Positions 55,685-64,000 are shown, numbered from the stretch's first letter. The stretch is 64,000 bases of DNA from Rhodospirillales bacterium (GCA_017304945.1 JAFKLG010000060.1:36287-100286); one strand, 5' to 3'. Made by a program: numbers and translations. Notes: generated by a model not told the origin, from the letters alone.

Positions 55685-56529
55685 GCACGGACGCAATCGA
55701 GATCACGGACGTCGAGACATGGTCCGGCAAGGATCGTGGCGACGAGAACTTCCCGGTCGGTTCGGCGCTGATCCGCCGGGCGCTGCGTCCGCACGTGCAT
55801 GCCTACTACGCCTTCGCCCGCAACGCCGACGACATCGCCGACAGCCCGACGCTCGCGCCCGAGGACAAGATCGACCGCCTCGACCTGATGGAGGCGGTGC
55901 TGCTGGGTCGCCGTGACGGCGGGTCGCCGAGTGCCCTCCGGCTGCGGGAAAGCCTGGCGGCGACCGGCGTGACGCCGGTGCACGCGACGGAGCTGCTGAT
56001 CGCCTTCCGCCAGGACGCGACCCAGCGGCGCTACGCCACGATCGACGACCTGTATGGCTATTGCCGCTACTCGGCCGCGCCGGTCGGCCGCTACGTGCTC
56101 GACCTGCACGGCGAGTCGCACGCGACCTGGCCGTCCTCGGACGCGCTGTGCATCTCCCTGCAGGTGCTCAATCACCTGCAGGACTGCGCCGCGGATCTGG
56201 CGAATCTCGACCGCTGCTACCTGCCGCAGACCTTGCTGGACGAGGCCGGCGCGTCGATCGAGGATCTGCGCGGTTCGGCGGAAACCCCCGGCCTCCGCCG
56301 CGTCTTCGCGGCGCTGCTCGATCGCGTGGGGCAGCTCAACCAGGCGGCGGCAGAGCTGCCGCGGGCGACGCAGGACCGGCGGCTCAAGGTGGAAACCGCT
56401 GCGATCCTGGGCCTCGCGCGACGGCTCGCGCGGCGGCTGGCCGCAGGCGATCCGATCGCAACCCGTGTCAAGCTGACCAAGGCGGACTTCATGCGCAGCA
56501 CCCTCCTCGCCCTGCGGTATCTCGCATGA
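55681..56529 (+). CDS. hpnC: Hydroxysqualene synthase HpnC
   Basis: A 282-residue trans-isoprenyl diphosphate synthase. The first Asp-rich motif is ARNADDIADSPTLAPEDKID. A second region, QVLNHLQDCAADLANLDRCY, sits at about residues 161-180. In the three-enzyme hopanoid route HpnC converts presqualene diphosphate to hydroxysqualene. It starts at GTG overlapping hpnB's stop and overlaps hpnD by four bases. The C-terminal LTKADFMRSTLLALRYLA is typical. Confidence 0.9.
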   Translation: MSTDAIEITDVETWSGKDRGDENFPVGSALIRRALRPHVHAYYAFARNADDIADSPTLAPEDKIDRLDLMEAVLLGRRDGGSPSALRLRESLAATGVTPVHATELLIAFRQDATQRRYATIDDLYGYCRYSAAPVGRYVLDLHGESHATWPSSDALCISLQVLNHLQDCAADLANLDRCYLPQTLLDEAGASIEDLRGSAETPGLRRVFAALLDRVGQLNQAAAELPRATQDRRLKVETAAILGLARRLARRLAAGDPIATRVKLTKADFMRSTLLALRYLA

Positions 56530-57395
56530 GCGCCGGATTGCCGGTGGCCGAGGCCGATCTCGCGGCGGTGGAGGCGCTGGTACGCCAGGCCGGCACCTCC
56601 TTCTATCGCGGCATGCGCGTGCTGCCGCCCGATCGCCGCCAGGCGATGTATGCGATCTACGCGTTCTGCCGGATCGTCGACGACATCGTCGACGAACCCG
56701 GCGCGCTCGACGACAAGCGCGCGGCACTCGGGGCCTGGCGGGCCCGTATCGCCGGCCTCTATGCCCGCCCGCAGGACGACGCTGGCGCGAGCGACCCGGT
56801 GACGCGCGTCCTGCACGCGGCGGTCGAGCGCTTCCGGCTGCGCGCCGAGGATTTTCTGGGCGTGATCGATGGCATGCAGATGGATGCCGAGACGACCATC
56901 GTCGCGCCCGACCTGGCCACGCTCGACCTCTACTGCGATCGCGTCGCCGCCGCGGTGGGCCGGCTGTCGGTGCGTGCCTTCGGCGACTCCTCCGACGCCG
57001 CTGACCGTGTCGCGTTCCATCTCGGCCGCGCGCTGCAGCTCACCAACATCCTGCGTGACATCGAGGAGGACGCGGAGCGCGGCCGCATCTATCTGCCGCG
57101 CGAGTGGCTGGAGGAGGCCGGGGTGCCGCTCGACCCGGCCACGATTGCCACCGCCCCCGGCCTGCCGGCCGTCTGCACCCGGGTTGCCGCGCTGGCGCAC
57201 CAGCATTTCGCGGCCGCACGGAATGCGATGGCAGCGTGCAATCGGCGGGCGATGAAGCCGGCGCGGCTCATGGGGGCGACCTATGCGGCGATCCTGACCC
57301 GGCTGGAGCGCCGCGGCTGGATCCGAATCGGGGAGCGGGTCAGCCTCTCCAAGCCGCAGAAGCTATGGCTCGCGCTTCGCTTTGGGCTGTTCTGA
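56526..57395 (+). CDS. hpnD: Presqualene diphosphate synthase HpnD
   Basis: A 289-residue enzyme that joins two farnesyl diphosphates into presqualene diphosphate. The motifs are FCRIVDDIVDEPGALDDKRA (first Asp-rich) and LTNILRDIEEDAERGRIYLP (second Asp-rich), with SFYRGMRVLPPDRRQAMYAI at the N-terminus. The next pathway gene, hpnE, is not in the window, and neither is shc, so later steps are encoded elsewhere. The operon ends here. Confidence 0.93.
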   Translation: MSAGLPVAEADLAAVEALVRQAGTSFYRGMRVLPPDRRQAMYAIYAFCRIVDDIVDEPGALDDKRAALGAWRARIAGLYARPQDDAGASDPVTRVLHAAVERFRLRAEDFLGVIDGMQMDAETTIVAPDLATLDLYCDRVAAAVGRLSVRAFGDSSDAADRVAFHLGRALQLTNILRDIEEDAERGRIYLPREWLEEAGVPLDPATIATAPGLPAVCTRVAALAHQHFAAARNAMAACNRRAMKPARLMGATYAAILTRLERRGWIRIGERVSLSKPQKLWLALRFGLF

Positions 57396-57628
57396 CCGTG
57401 CAATCGCCCCGAAACCGGGGCATGTGACCCGGAATTCCGCTGGGATGGTGCGAGGCCGATCTGAACCCTGCTGCCGGATCGGTACGGTATGCGATGCAAT
57501 CCTGGCATTTCAGGAATTCACTTGCTCGCGACTCGGCGCCGGACGCACAGTGGAGTCAGTCGATTAGGGCGACATCTTCGTCCCGACTATAAGCCCCGCA
57601 ACGCCCCAACATCGCACGGAGCATCCCC

Positions 57629-57814
57629 GTGACCACCTTGCGCAAACGAATCATCGCCGCGCTCGCCTTCGCCCTCCCGGCGGCTGCCCTGGTCGTGGCG
57701 CCGGCTTCGGCCGCCTCGCAGAAGTCCAGCACCAAGCAGCACACCTCGGTGCACAAGACCAGCGCGCACAAGAGCCACAAGAAGCCTGCCACGGCCGCGA
57801 CCCCGTCGAGCTGA
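57629..57814 (+). CDS. Short secreted Lys/Ser/His-rich peptide
   Basis: A 61-residue product from GTG (GGAG 8 bases before). Residues 1-29 form a Sec signal (KRIIAALAFALPAAALVVAP then ASA-A). The mature 32 residues are hydrophilic and basic: SQKSSTKQHTSVHKTSAHKS, then HKKPATAATPSS. The composition recalls acid-shock and other small envelope peptides. The function is unknown. It sits alone between hpnD and the hydrogenase-like operon, which converges on it. Confidence 0.65.
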   Translation: MTTLRKRIIAALAFALPAAALVVAPASAASQKSSTKQHTSVHKTSAHKSHKKPATAATPSS

Positions 57815-57879
57815 GGCAGCCAGCGGCGCCGGGGACCTCAGGGTTCCCCGGTTGCCATCCTGCCTGCATTGCGACCAGC

Positions 57880-58386
57880 CTATCGGGCATTCGCCTCGAG
57901 CAGCGCCCGCAACCCTGACAGCAGCCGCACCGGCGAGGGCGGACATCCGCTGATCGTCAGATCCACGGGGACGACGGCGCCCGCGCCCCCCAGGATCGCG
58001 TAGCTGCCCTTGAACACCCCTCCGTCCACCGCGCAGTCGCCCACCGCCACCACCCATTTCGGGTCGGGCGTCGCGTCCCAGGCCTGCTCCAGCGCCACCC
58101 GAAGCGTCCGCGTCAGGGCGCCGGTGACCAGCAGCACGTCGGCCTGGGCCGGGGCGGTGACGAAGCGCAGCCCGAACCGCTCGAGGTCGTAGAGCACCCC
58201 GCGCAGCGCCCGCAGCTCCATCTCGCAGCCGCCGCAGCTTCCGCCGTTCACGTGCAGCAGCGCGAGGCTGCGGCCGAGCCGCATCTGCGCCGCCGAGTCG
58301 AGACGTTCGAGGAGTGAGCGGGTGGTGTCCTCGTCCGGCGGCGGCAGTGGGTCCGCCGCGCGCGGCTTCCAGAAGCGTCCGATCAC
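57880..58386 (-). CDS. Hydrogenase-4-like small subunit (HyfI/NuoB fold)
   Basis: A 168-residue iron-sulfur protein starting at GTG in a GTGA overlap with the gene before it. The 4Fe-4S cysteines are intact: GGSCGGCEMELRALRG (two), VAVGDCAVDGGVFKGSYA and TISGCPPSPVRLLSG. YDLERFGLRFVTAPAQADVL resembles HyfI/HycG rather than NuoB. It ends the membrane-complex operon. As the large subunit has lost its metal site, this cluster may serve only in electron transfer to a quinone or other acceptor. Confidence 0.85.
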   Translation of the reverse strand: MIGRFWKPRAADPLPPPDEDTTRSLLERLDSAAQMRLGRSLALLHVNGGSCGGCEMELRALRGVLYDLERFGLRFVTAPAQADVLLVTGALTRTLRVALEQAWDATPDPKWVVAVGDCAVDGGVFKGSYAILGGAGAVVPVDLTISGCPPSPVRLLSGLRALLEANAR

Positions 58387-59870
58387 AGGTCCACCCCCGC
58401 CGCCACCAGGCCGAAGGACCGCAGGATGGCGAGCGTCTCTTCCGCCGCGGCGCCGTGCAAGGCTGCCTCCATCGCCGGCCACAGGGCCCAGCCGGGATCA
58501 CGCGGAAAGGCGGCCGCGATCTGGCCGTGATCCAGCCGCAGCCAGTGCCACACGTCGCCACGCGCCGCTTCGACGCAGGCCACGCCCTCGCCGCTGACCA
58601 TGGGCAGCGCCACCGACATCTCGCCCTCCGGCACGAAGTCCAGCAGTTGCGCCAGCAGATCCAGGCTGCCGACGATCTCCATGACGCGCAGGCGCGTGCG
58701 TGCGGCGGCGTCGCCGGCGCGTTCGAGCGCGGGGACGAAGCCGTCGAGACCGCGGAGCAGCCGCGCATCCCAACGCCGGCCACTCGCCCGTCCGGCCACG
58801 CCGCCCAGCGCAAGGGTCTCGGCCAGTGCGGGGGGCACCGTACCCAGGCCGGTCAGGCGCGGCAGGCAGGCGCTCGCCTCCAGCCGTCGCCGCAGTCCGG
58901 GCAGCGCGGCCGCGACGGCCCCGATGCCGCGGCGGAGCGCCTGCAGTTCGGCTGGCCCGACCGTGGCGGCGAGGCCGCCCGGCACCACGCAATCCATCAT
59001 CAGCCGGTGGCCGAATGCCTGCTCCAGCCCGCGCAGCAGGTGCTCCCGCGGCTCAGCGCAGGCGGCGGCCACGCCGCTGGCGCCCACGGCCGCACCGATC
59101 ATGGCGAGGTCGTCGAGATGCACCGCGATCCGCTCGCATTCCAGCATCATCCGGCGCAGGGCGACCGCGCGCGGCGGCACGGTGACGGCCAATGCGGCTT
59201 CCGCGGCCTGGGCGAAGGCGAGCGCATGCGCGACGGTCGCGTCGGCCGCCAGCCGCGCGACGAAGCGGGCCGCGGTGCGCGGCGCCTTGCCGCGCAGCAG
59301 GGCGGGGATGCCGCGATGCAGGTAGCCCAGCCGCGCCTCGGCCTGCGCGATCGCCTCGCCATGCAGGCCGAGACGCAGGTGGAACGCGTCGTCCAGCGTG
59401 CCGGTGACCGGACCGATCGGCAGGCTGGCCACCCCCTCATCCACCGCGGGCAGGAAGCTCGGGGATTCCGCCGGGTGTTCCAAGGGCGGCGGCCGCGCGG
59501 AGAGCGGCGCGGCATGTGGCCAGGTGCCGTGGTCGAGCCAGGGGCGGGAGTCGATCCCACCCTCCGCCCGATGCCCGTACAGGTCATGGATCGTCCGCTC
59601 GAACCAGGCGGCGCCGGGCCGCGCGGGCGACAGGGCCGGATAGCCGCCCGCCTCCACCGACACCGAGGCCAGCACGATCCGTTCGGCCCCCACGACATGC
59701 AGCAGGGCGTGCACCTGCACGGTGTCGGCCCAGAGCGCGACCAGGCACAGCGCGGGATCTTCGGGCAGCGCCTGCGCCATCGCCGCCCAGTCCGGGGTGC
59801 GCAGGATGTGGCGCGGCCAGGGATGGCAGGTCTCCGCGCCCGCCGCGCGGATGATGCTCAGGGCGCGCAT
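58383..59870 (-). CDS. Hydrogenase-4-like large subunit without nickel ligands (HyfG/NuoCD-like)
   Basis: A 495-residue fusion. The N-terminal NuoC-like part (about residues 1-130) has WFERTIHDLYGHRAEGGIDS. The NuoD/HycE-like part has AQAEARLGYLHRGIPALLRG and MLECERIAVHLDDLAMIG. In hydrogenases the N-terminal C-x-x-C lies before VAHALAFAQ; here the segment is FVARLAADATVAHALAFAQA with no Cys. The C-terminal C-x-x-C is also absent: FPRDPGWALWPAMEAALHG. So NiFe chemistry is excluded, as in Ehr-type (energy-converting hydrogenase-related) complexes. It overlaps the small-subunit gene. Confidence 0.85.
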   Translation of the reverse strand: MRALSIIRAAGAETCHPWPRHILRTPDWAAMAQALPEDPALCLVALWADTVQVHALLHVVGAERIVLASVSVEAGGYPALSPARPGAAWFERTIHDLYGHRAEGGIDSRPWLDHGTWPHAAPLSARPPPLEHPAESPSFLPAVDEGVASLPIGPVTGTLDDAFHLRLGLHGEAIAQAEARLGYLHRGIPALLRGKAPRTAARFVARLAADATVAHALAFAQAAEAALAVTVPPRAVALRRMMLECERIAVHLDDLAMIGAAVGASGVAAACAEPREHLLRGLEQAFGHRLMMDCVVPGGLAATVGPAELQALRRGIGAVAAALPGLRRRLEASACLPRLTGLGTVPPALAETLALGGVAGRASGRRWDARLLRGLDGFVPALERAGDAAARTRLRVMEIVGSLDLLAQLLDFVPEGEMSVALPMVSGEGVACVEAARGDVWHWLRLDHGQIAAAFPRDPGWALWPAMEAALHGAAAEETLAILRSFGLVAAGVDL

Positions 59871-59880
59871 CGCGGGTCTC

Positions 59881-60969
59881 TCATGGCACTTGCAGCCAGG
59901 ACAAGGCGGGCGCCGGCAGGGCGAAGCCGATCACCGCGGCGAGCACGAGCGGGACCCAGGCAAGACTGCCGGCCGGCCAACGCGCCGGGTGCGGCGCCGT
60001 CCGGAGGGTGACCATGACCAGCACGGCGAAGCCGAGGCCGAACGGCAGCAGCAGCCAGGGCGCGGTACCGGCGAGCGCGCCCAGCAGCACGGCCAGGGTG
60101 GGGAACACGCCCAGCGGCGGCACGCCGATCAGGGCGGCCAGCGCGGCCGCTCGGTCGAGCCCGGCGGGCGAGGCCAGCGCGGCGGCGGCAGTGGACAGGC
60201 CCAGCAGCAGCAGGTGCAGCAGCGCCGCTTCGCGCAGGGCGGCCCCGCCGAGGCCGAAGGCGCACAGGATCAGCCCGGCCTGCCCCGCGACCAGCAGCAG
60301 GGTGAGGCGCAGGTGACTCTCCCAGGCGAGCGCCGCGGCGGCCAGGACGGCGGCGACGCCCACTCCGATCAGCACCGAACCCAGCAGCGGCGCCTGCGGC
60401 GCGCCGGCGAGACCGGCCTGGAGGCGCAGCGCGAGCAGCAGCACCAAGGGCAGCAAGGCAGGATCGAGACAGGCGAGCGCGGCCCAGCCCAGCAGCAGGG
60501 CGAGGCTGCCCAGCAGGACCGACCCGGTCTGCACCGCGACGATGCCGAACAGCGCCAGGCCGAGGGCGGCCTGCACCGCGATCAGCCGGGTGCGGACGGC
60601 GGTGAGGCGCGGCAGGTGGGTGGCTGCCCCGGCCATGGCGGCACCGGCAAGCGCGAGCCAGGTGCCCAGCATGTCCGGGATCGCGAGCGCGAGCAGCATG
60701 GCGGCGAGGCGGAGCTGAGCGGCCAGGGCCGCGTTGCGTCCCCTGGCGGGGGCATGCAGCGCATCCGCCAGGGCCGCGAGCGCCAGCACCGCGGCCGGAA
60801 GCGGAACGGCGACGGCGTCTGGCTCGAACAGCGGCATGGCGAGGCCGGCCAGCATGACCGCGACGGCGCTCACCAGCGCGAGCCACAGGCGCAGGCGACC
60901 GCCGCGCCGCGTGGGGATGGGGGCCGCCGCGAGCAGCGGCAGCAGCGCGAGCGCGGCAAGCCAGCTCAT
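59881..60969 (-). CDS. Hydrogenase-4-like membrane subunit (HyfF/NuoN-like, short)
   Basis: A 362-residue, very hydrophobic protein with ten or more predicted helices, starting at the ATG at 60969 (overlapping the HyfE-like stop). Its order in the operon and patterns such as LIGVPPLGVFPTLAVLLGAL, related to the proton-conducting antiporter family, point to HyfF. It is well short of the usual size (about 500 residues), and several charged antiporter residues are hard to find, so it may have lost ion pumping. Confidence 0.65.
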   Translation of the reverse strand: MSWLAALALLPLLAAAPIPTRRGGRLRLWLALVSAVAVMLAGLAMPLFEPDAVAVPLPAAVLALAALADALHAPARGRNAALAAQLRLAAMLLALAIPDMLGTWLALAGAAMAGAATHLPRLTAVRTRLIAVQAALGLALFGIVAVQTGSVLLGSLALLLGWAALACLDPALLPLVLLLALRLQAGLAGAPQAPLLGSVLIGVGVAAVLAAAALAWESHLRLTLLLVAGQAGLILCAFGLGGAALREAALLHLLLLGLSTAAAALASPAGLDRAAALAALIGVPPLGVFPTLAVLLGALAGTAPWLLLPFGLGFAVLVMVTLRTAPHPARWPAGSLAWVPLVLAAVIGFALPAPALSWLQVP

Positions 60970-61508
60970 AGGCGGCGCAGTCCCGGCTGGCGCAGCGCCC
61001 AGGCGGCGGCGAGCGCGAGCCCGGGCAGCAGCGGAAGCGCAACGGCCGGGGCGAGCAGCGGGGAGGCGGCGGTGCCGGTACAGGCGGCCAGCACCGCCGC
61101 CTGCTGCAGGCCGCACAGGCCGAACACCGGATGGGCCGGCCGCGCCGCGATCTGCAGCAGCGCCAGCAGCAGGATCGCGAGCGGCAAGGCGAGCGCGCCG
61201 CCCGTCGCGGCGAGCAGGCTGGTGACCGCGGCGGCCGCCAGGGTGAGGGGCATGGCCCAGTCGCGGTGCCGGCGCGATCCGGTCGGAACGCCGAAGCGCT
61301 GCATCAGGAGCGGCACGAGGAGGCCGCCGCCCAGGGCATCGACCGCCGCAACGACGGGCAGCTGGACGGCGAGCGCCGCCGCGGCCACGGCGAGCGCCTG
61401 CCCCGCGACCAGCCAGACCCCGAGTTGCGGCCGGGTCACGCAGAGCGGCGCGTAGCCGAGAATCAGCGCCAAGCCGGACATGCCCTGCGCGAGCGCCAGC
61501 GCGTTCAT
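60966..61508 (-). CDS. Hydrogenase-4-like membrane subunit (HyfE-like)
   Basis: A 180-residue protein with about six helices: MNALALAQGMSGLALILGYA, QLGVWLVAGQALAVAAAALA and LVPLLMQRFGVPTGSRRHRD, which has the polar segment typical of HyfE. Similarity to NuoK-like HyfE is weak but position and size agree. It overlaps both neighbours by four bases. Confidence 0.68.
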   Translation of the reverse strand: MNALALAQGMSGLALILGYAPLCVTRPQLGVWLVAGQALAVAAAALAVQLPVVAAVDALGGGLLVPLLMQRFGVPTGSRRHRDWAMPLTLAAAAVTSLLAATGGALALPLAILLLALLQIAARPAHPVFGLCGLQQAAVLAACTGTAASPLLAPAVALPLLPGLALAAAWALRQPGLRRL

Positions 61509-62413
61509 GCCGTGGCCGCGCTCGACAGGGCGAAGACGGTGGCGACGAGCGCGAGCAGGCCGGCCGCGGCCAGCAGTTCGGCGGCCGCGCGTGGGCGATG
61601 GCCACCGAGGATGCGCCGCGCCACCCCGAGGGCGACCACCAGGGCGACGAGCTTCACTGCCCAGGCGGCCAGGCCGATGGCCCAGGCGACCGGACCGTCG
61701 GCCGCATCGCCCATGCCGATCGGCAGAAAGGTCGCGGCGAGCAGGTCGAGCCAGACCAGCAGGCGCAGCGCCTCGGCGAGGCGGATGGCCGCGAGGGAGG
61801 GGCCGCCGAGATCCGGATCCTCGGGCGTCGGCTCCTGCGCGAGCACCACGCCGAGCAATGCGGCGGCGGCGAGCGCGGAGGCGGAGGCCGGCTGCAGCAG
61901 GCCCTCCCGCTGCAGCGTGACGATCAGGCCGAGATTGCTGGTGCCGGCGAGCAAAGCGAGGGTGAAGGCCGCGAACATCGCGGGGACGCTGGCGAACAGC
62001 ATCAGCCGGGTGCGACGCGCGGCCAGCAGCCCGCCTTGCGCCACCCCGGCATCGAGTGCGGCGACGGCGCGGACCATGCGCCCGCATCCGAGCAGGCCGA
62101 GGATCGCGAACAGGTCGGCGATCGGATCGAACGCCATGCCGGTGCAGAAGGACGGCACCAGCGCCGCCGCGGCCATGACCAGGGTGAGGTCGGCGGGCCC
62201 GACCGCTCGCCCCACCGGCGAGACGCTGTCCGCCCAGCGCGGCTGTTTGCGCAACAGGCGGCGCAGCTCACGCCAGGGCTGCAGCAAGGGCGGGCCGGAG
62301 CGTCCGTCCAACCGCGCCTCGAGGGTGTGCAGCAGTCCGGCCAGCAGCGGCGCCGCGGCCAGCATCAGCCCGAGATGCAGGAGCTGCGCGAGCAGGGCCA
62401 GGAGGATGTTCAC
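61505..62413 (-). CDS. Hydrogenase-4-like membrane subunit (HyfC/NuoH-like)
   Basis: A 302-residue protein with about eight helices. The signature LEARLDGRSGPPLLQPWREL with RRLLRKQPRW is the loop of NuoH/HyfC that links the membrane arm to the soluble arm. ALVPSFCTGMAFDPIADLFA and LGGPSLAAIRLAEALRLLVW are further conserved parts. It should couple redox events in the peripheral subunits to the membrane domain. It starts in an ATGA overlap with the HyfB-like gene. Confidence 0.8.
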   Translation of the reverse strand: MNILLALLAQLLHLGLMLAAAPLLAGLLHTLEARLDGRSGPPLLQPWRELRRLLRKQPRWADSVSPVGRAVGPADLTLVMAAAALVPSFCTGMAFDPIADLFAILGLLGCGRMVRAVAALDAGVAQGGLLAARRTRLMLFASVPAMFAAFTLALLAGTSNLGLIVTLQREGLLQPASASALAAAALLGVVLAQEPTPEDPDLGGPSLAAIRLAEALRLLVWLDLLAATFLPIGMGDAADGPVAWAIGLAAWAVKLVALVVALGVARRILGGHRPRAAAELLAAAGLLALVATVFALSSAATA

Positions 62414-64000
62414 GCCGCCCCCAGGCAGGCGAGCACGGCGAGCGCGGCGCTGAACGCGGTGAGCAGGAGCAGGGGCGCGGCATGCGAGCCGAACCGGGAG
62501 AGGCGCAGGCGCAGCCGCCTCGGGTGCAGTACCGGCATGGGGGGAAGCGGCGGCAGGAAGCCCTCGCCCTTGGACTGCGTGGCGGAGTCCCCGAACGGCA
62601 GCCAGGGTGGGGCGGGGGCGAAGCCCTGTTGCCAGGCGGGCCCGACACTGCCCTCGACCACGCCGTGGCGCCGATGGAGCCAGACCAGTCCGCCGCCGAG
62701 AACGGCGAGCAGGGCGGCGAGCGGCAGCGGGGCGTAGCCGGGAACGAGGGTGGCGGGGGCGAGGGCGAGCACGCCGGCGCGGGCGCCGAGTTCGGTGCCG
62801 GCGAGTTGCAGCACCGCTGGATCGAAGAGCTGCAGCACGGGGCCGGGCAGCAGGCCGAGCAGCACGACCAGGCCGGACAGCGCCAGCCAGGCGAGGCGCA
62901 GGCCGGCGCCGACCTCCTTGGCGCCGGCGGTGCGCGGGGCCCGCGGCCGGCCGAGGCAGGCGATGCCGATCGTGCGGGTCGTGGCGAGCGCGGAGAGCCC
63001 GGCGGCAAGGGCGATCGCGAGCACCACCAGGGCGAACATCAGGGCCGGGGCGAGACCGGCGCCCCGCGGTGCGGCGAGCACGGCCTGCAGCGCGAGATAG
63101 AGGCCGGCGAAGGCGCCGGCGGGCGGCAGCAGCGTGAGGCTTCCGAGTCCGGCAGTGAGGGCGATCGTCGTCACCGGCATGAAGTGGACGAGTCCGCCCA
63201 GCCGGTCCAGCCGGTCATGCCCGCCGCCCTCCTGCAGCGCTGCGCCGGCGAGCACGGCGAGGGCGGTGCCGACGGCCTGGACCGCGAGCAGCAACAGCAA
63301 GGCGCCGGTGGCGAGGGCGGCAAGTGCCGGCAGGTCGGCGGCGCGGGCCAGCAGCAGCAGGCCGAGTGCCATGACGGCCAGGCCGGTCTGGCGGTGGCTG
63401 GCGAGCGCGATGCTGGCGGGCAGCGTGGCCGCCTGGGCGCTGCGCCAGCCCGCGAGCACGGCCATCAGGCCGCCGATCAGCAGCAGCGGGAAGGCCCACC
63501 AGAGCGGCGGGACCCCGCCCGCAAAGGCGAGCGCGAGCCGGGCGAGCAGGCCGATGGCGAGGGGGGGCTGGATCGCGCGCAGGACGACCGTGGCGGCGGG
63601 GCTGGGGCTGGCGGCGCCGCGCAACGGAAGCAGGCCGGACAGCGCGGCGGCGCCGATGCAGGCGCACAGGAAGCGGAGCGGGCGGGCGGGTTCCTCGAGC
63701 AGCACGGCGACCAGCAGGGCCCCGGCGGCGAGCAGCGTGGCGGCGAGACGCGCGGTGGCGGGAGCGGGCCCGGTGGCAGGCGCCTCGGCACCGTCGTACC
63801 AGGTGGCGAGCCCGCCGATGGCGAGCCCGATCGCGAGCGTGGCGCCATCGCCGGCCAGGGCGGCGAGGCCGAAGCCCGCCAGTGCCAGGCCGAGGGCGGC
63901 GGCATGCGGCGGGATCGGCGCCGGGGCTCCGCGGCGCGTCTTCGGATGCGCGGGGGCGGCGGCGCCGGCGACCCAGGCGGCGATGGCGCCGGGGGCCAGC
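62410..64000 (-). CDS. Hydrogenase-4-like antiporter subunit (HyfB/NuoL-like), 5' end outside window
   Basis: The frame is open from its stop to the window edge, giving at least 529 visible residues, all in hydrophobic helices. DRLGGLVHFMPVTTIALTAG with LGSLTLLPPAGAFAGLYLAL is the HyfB/NuoL discharge-region signature, and a soluble loop (HGVVEGSVGPAWQQGFAPAP) follows near the C-terminus. No start codon can be set; the gene continues beyond 64000. It should form the proton-translocating part of the complex. Confidence 0.82.
   Translation of the reverse strand, partial: LAPGAIAAWVAGAAAPAHPKTRRGAPAPIPPHAAALGLALAGFGLAALAGDGATLAIGLAIGGLATWYDGAEAPATGPAPATARLAATLLAAGALLVAVLLEEPARPLRFLCACIGAAALSGLLPLRGAASPSPAATVVLRAIQPPLAIGLLARLALAFAGGVPPLWWAFPLLLIGGLMAVLAGWRSAQAATLPASIALASHRQTGLAVMALGLLLLARAADLPALAALATGALLLLLAVQAVGTALAVLAGAALQEGGGHDRLDRLGGLVHFMPVTTIALTAGLGSLTLLPPAGAFAGLYLALQAVLAAPRGAGLAPALMFALVVLAIALAAGLSALATTRTIGIACLGRPRAPRTAGAKEVGAGLRLAWLALSGLVVLLGLLPGPVLQLFDPAVLQLAGTELGARAGVLALAPATLVPGYAPLPLAALLAVLGGGLVWLHRRHGVVEGSVGPAWQQGFAPAPPWLPFGDSATQSKGEGFLPPLPPMPVLHPRRLRLRLSRFGSHAAPLLLLTAFSAALAVLACLGAA

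Overview
The window is a GC-rich (visibly well above 60% G+C) alphaproteobacterial chromosome segment, most like an Acetobacteraceae/Rhodospirillales genome. The reasons are a circularly permuted tmRNA gene with tag ANDNHEALAVAA, the hopanoid order hpnA-hpnB-hpnC-hpnD with a divergent hpnL-like gene, ThyX, DUF2244 and DUF488 proteins, an EF-G-like GTPase, and the dnaG-rpoD and dnaX-ybaB-recR gene orders. No tRNA, rRNA, phage, transposase or CRISPR array was seen. Most operon joints are 4-base ATGA or GTGA overlaps.

Layout. 1-2.5 kb: end of a polyamine/Fe-type ABC importer (ATPase cut by the window edge, two permeases). 2.6-6.3 kb, minus: FUSC efflux protein, EamA exporter, glutathione S-transferase. 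6.4-9.1 kb: phosphonate-type importer (binding protein and two permeases, no ATPase). 9.1-10.8 kb: metallophosphoesterase and enoyl-CoA hydratase-like protein. 11-15.3 kb, minus: yqeY-dnaG-rpoD. 15.5-21.6 kb: FAD-linked D-2-hydroxyacid oxidase, D-aminopeptidase, a ClpP-fold membrane protein and a class III aminotransferase. 21.7-27.7 kb: apt, EamA transporter, a solute-binding protein paired with a dihydroxyphthalate decarboxylase-like protein, a DUF2244 protein and zwf. 27.9-28.2 kb, minus: permuted ssrA (tmRNA). 28.3-34.8 kb: thyX-rbsK, a small acid/sugar-acid catabolic group (hydratase, amidohydrolase, SMP-30 lactonase, second FAD oxidase). 35-37.9 kb: type III polyketide synthase, methyltransferase and flavin reductase in one overlapping operon. 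38-41.15 kb, minus: SRP RNA (ffs), dnaX, ybaB, recR. 41.3-43 kb: nudC, a lipoprotein and a DUF488 protein. 43-46.6 kb, minus: TonB-dependent siderophore receptor, PepSY membrane reductase and a small membrane protein behind a Fur-box-like site. 46.8-52.1 kb: EF-G-like GTPase, MarR regulator, secernin-type peptidase and a beta-lactamase-family esterase. 52.1-57.4 kb: hopanoid genes. 57.6-57.8 kb: a short secreted basic peptide. 57.9 kb to the end, minus: a hydrogenase-4-like membrane complex whose large subunit has none of the nickel-binding cysteines.

The most interesting elements are this Ehr-like complex, the compact type III PKS cassette, the 3-base spacer inside the permuted tmRNA gene, an EF-G paralogue without the catalytic switch-II histidine, a phosphonate-type importer without its ATPase, and several palindromic repeat families, one of which lies inside a permease reading frame.
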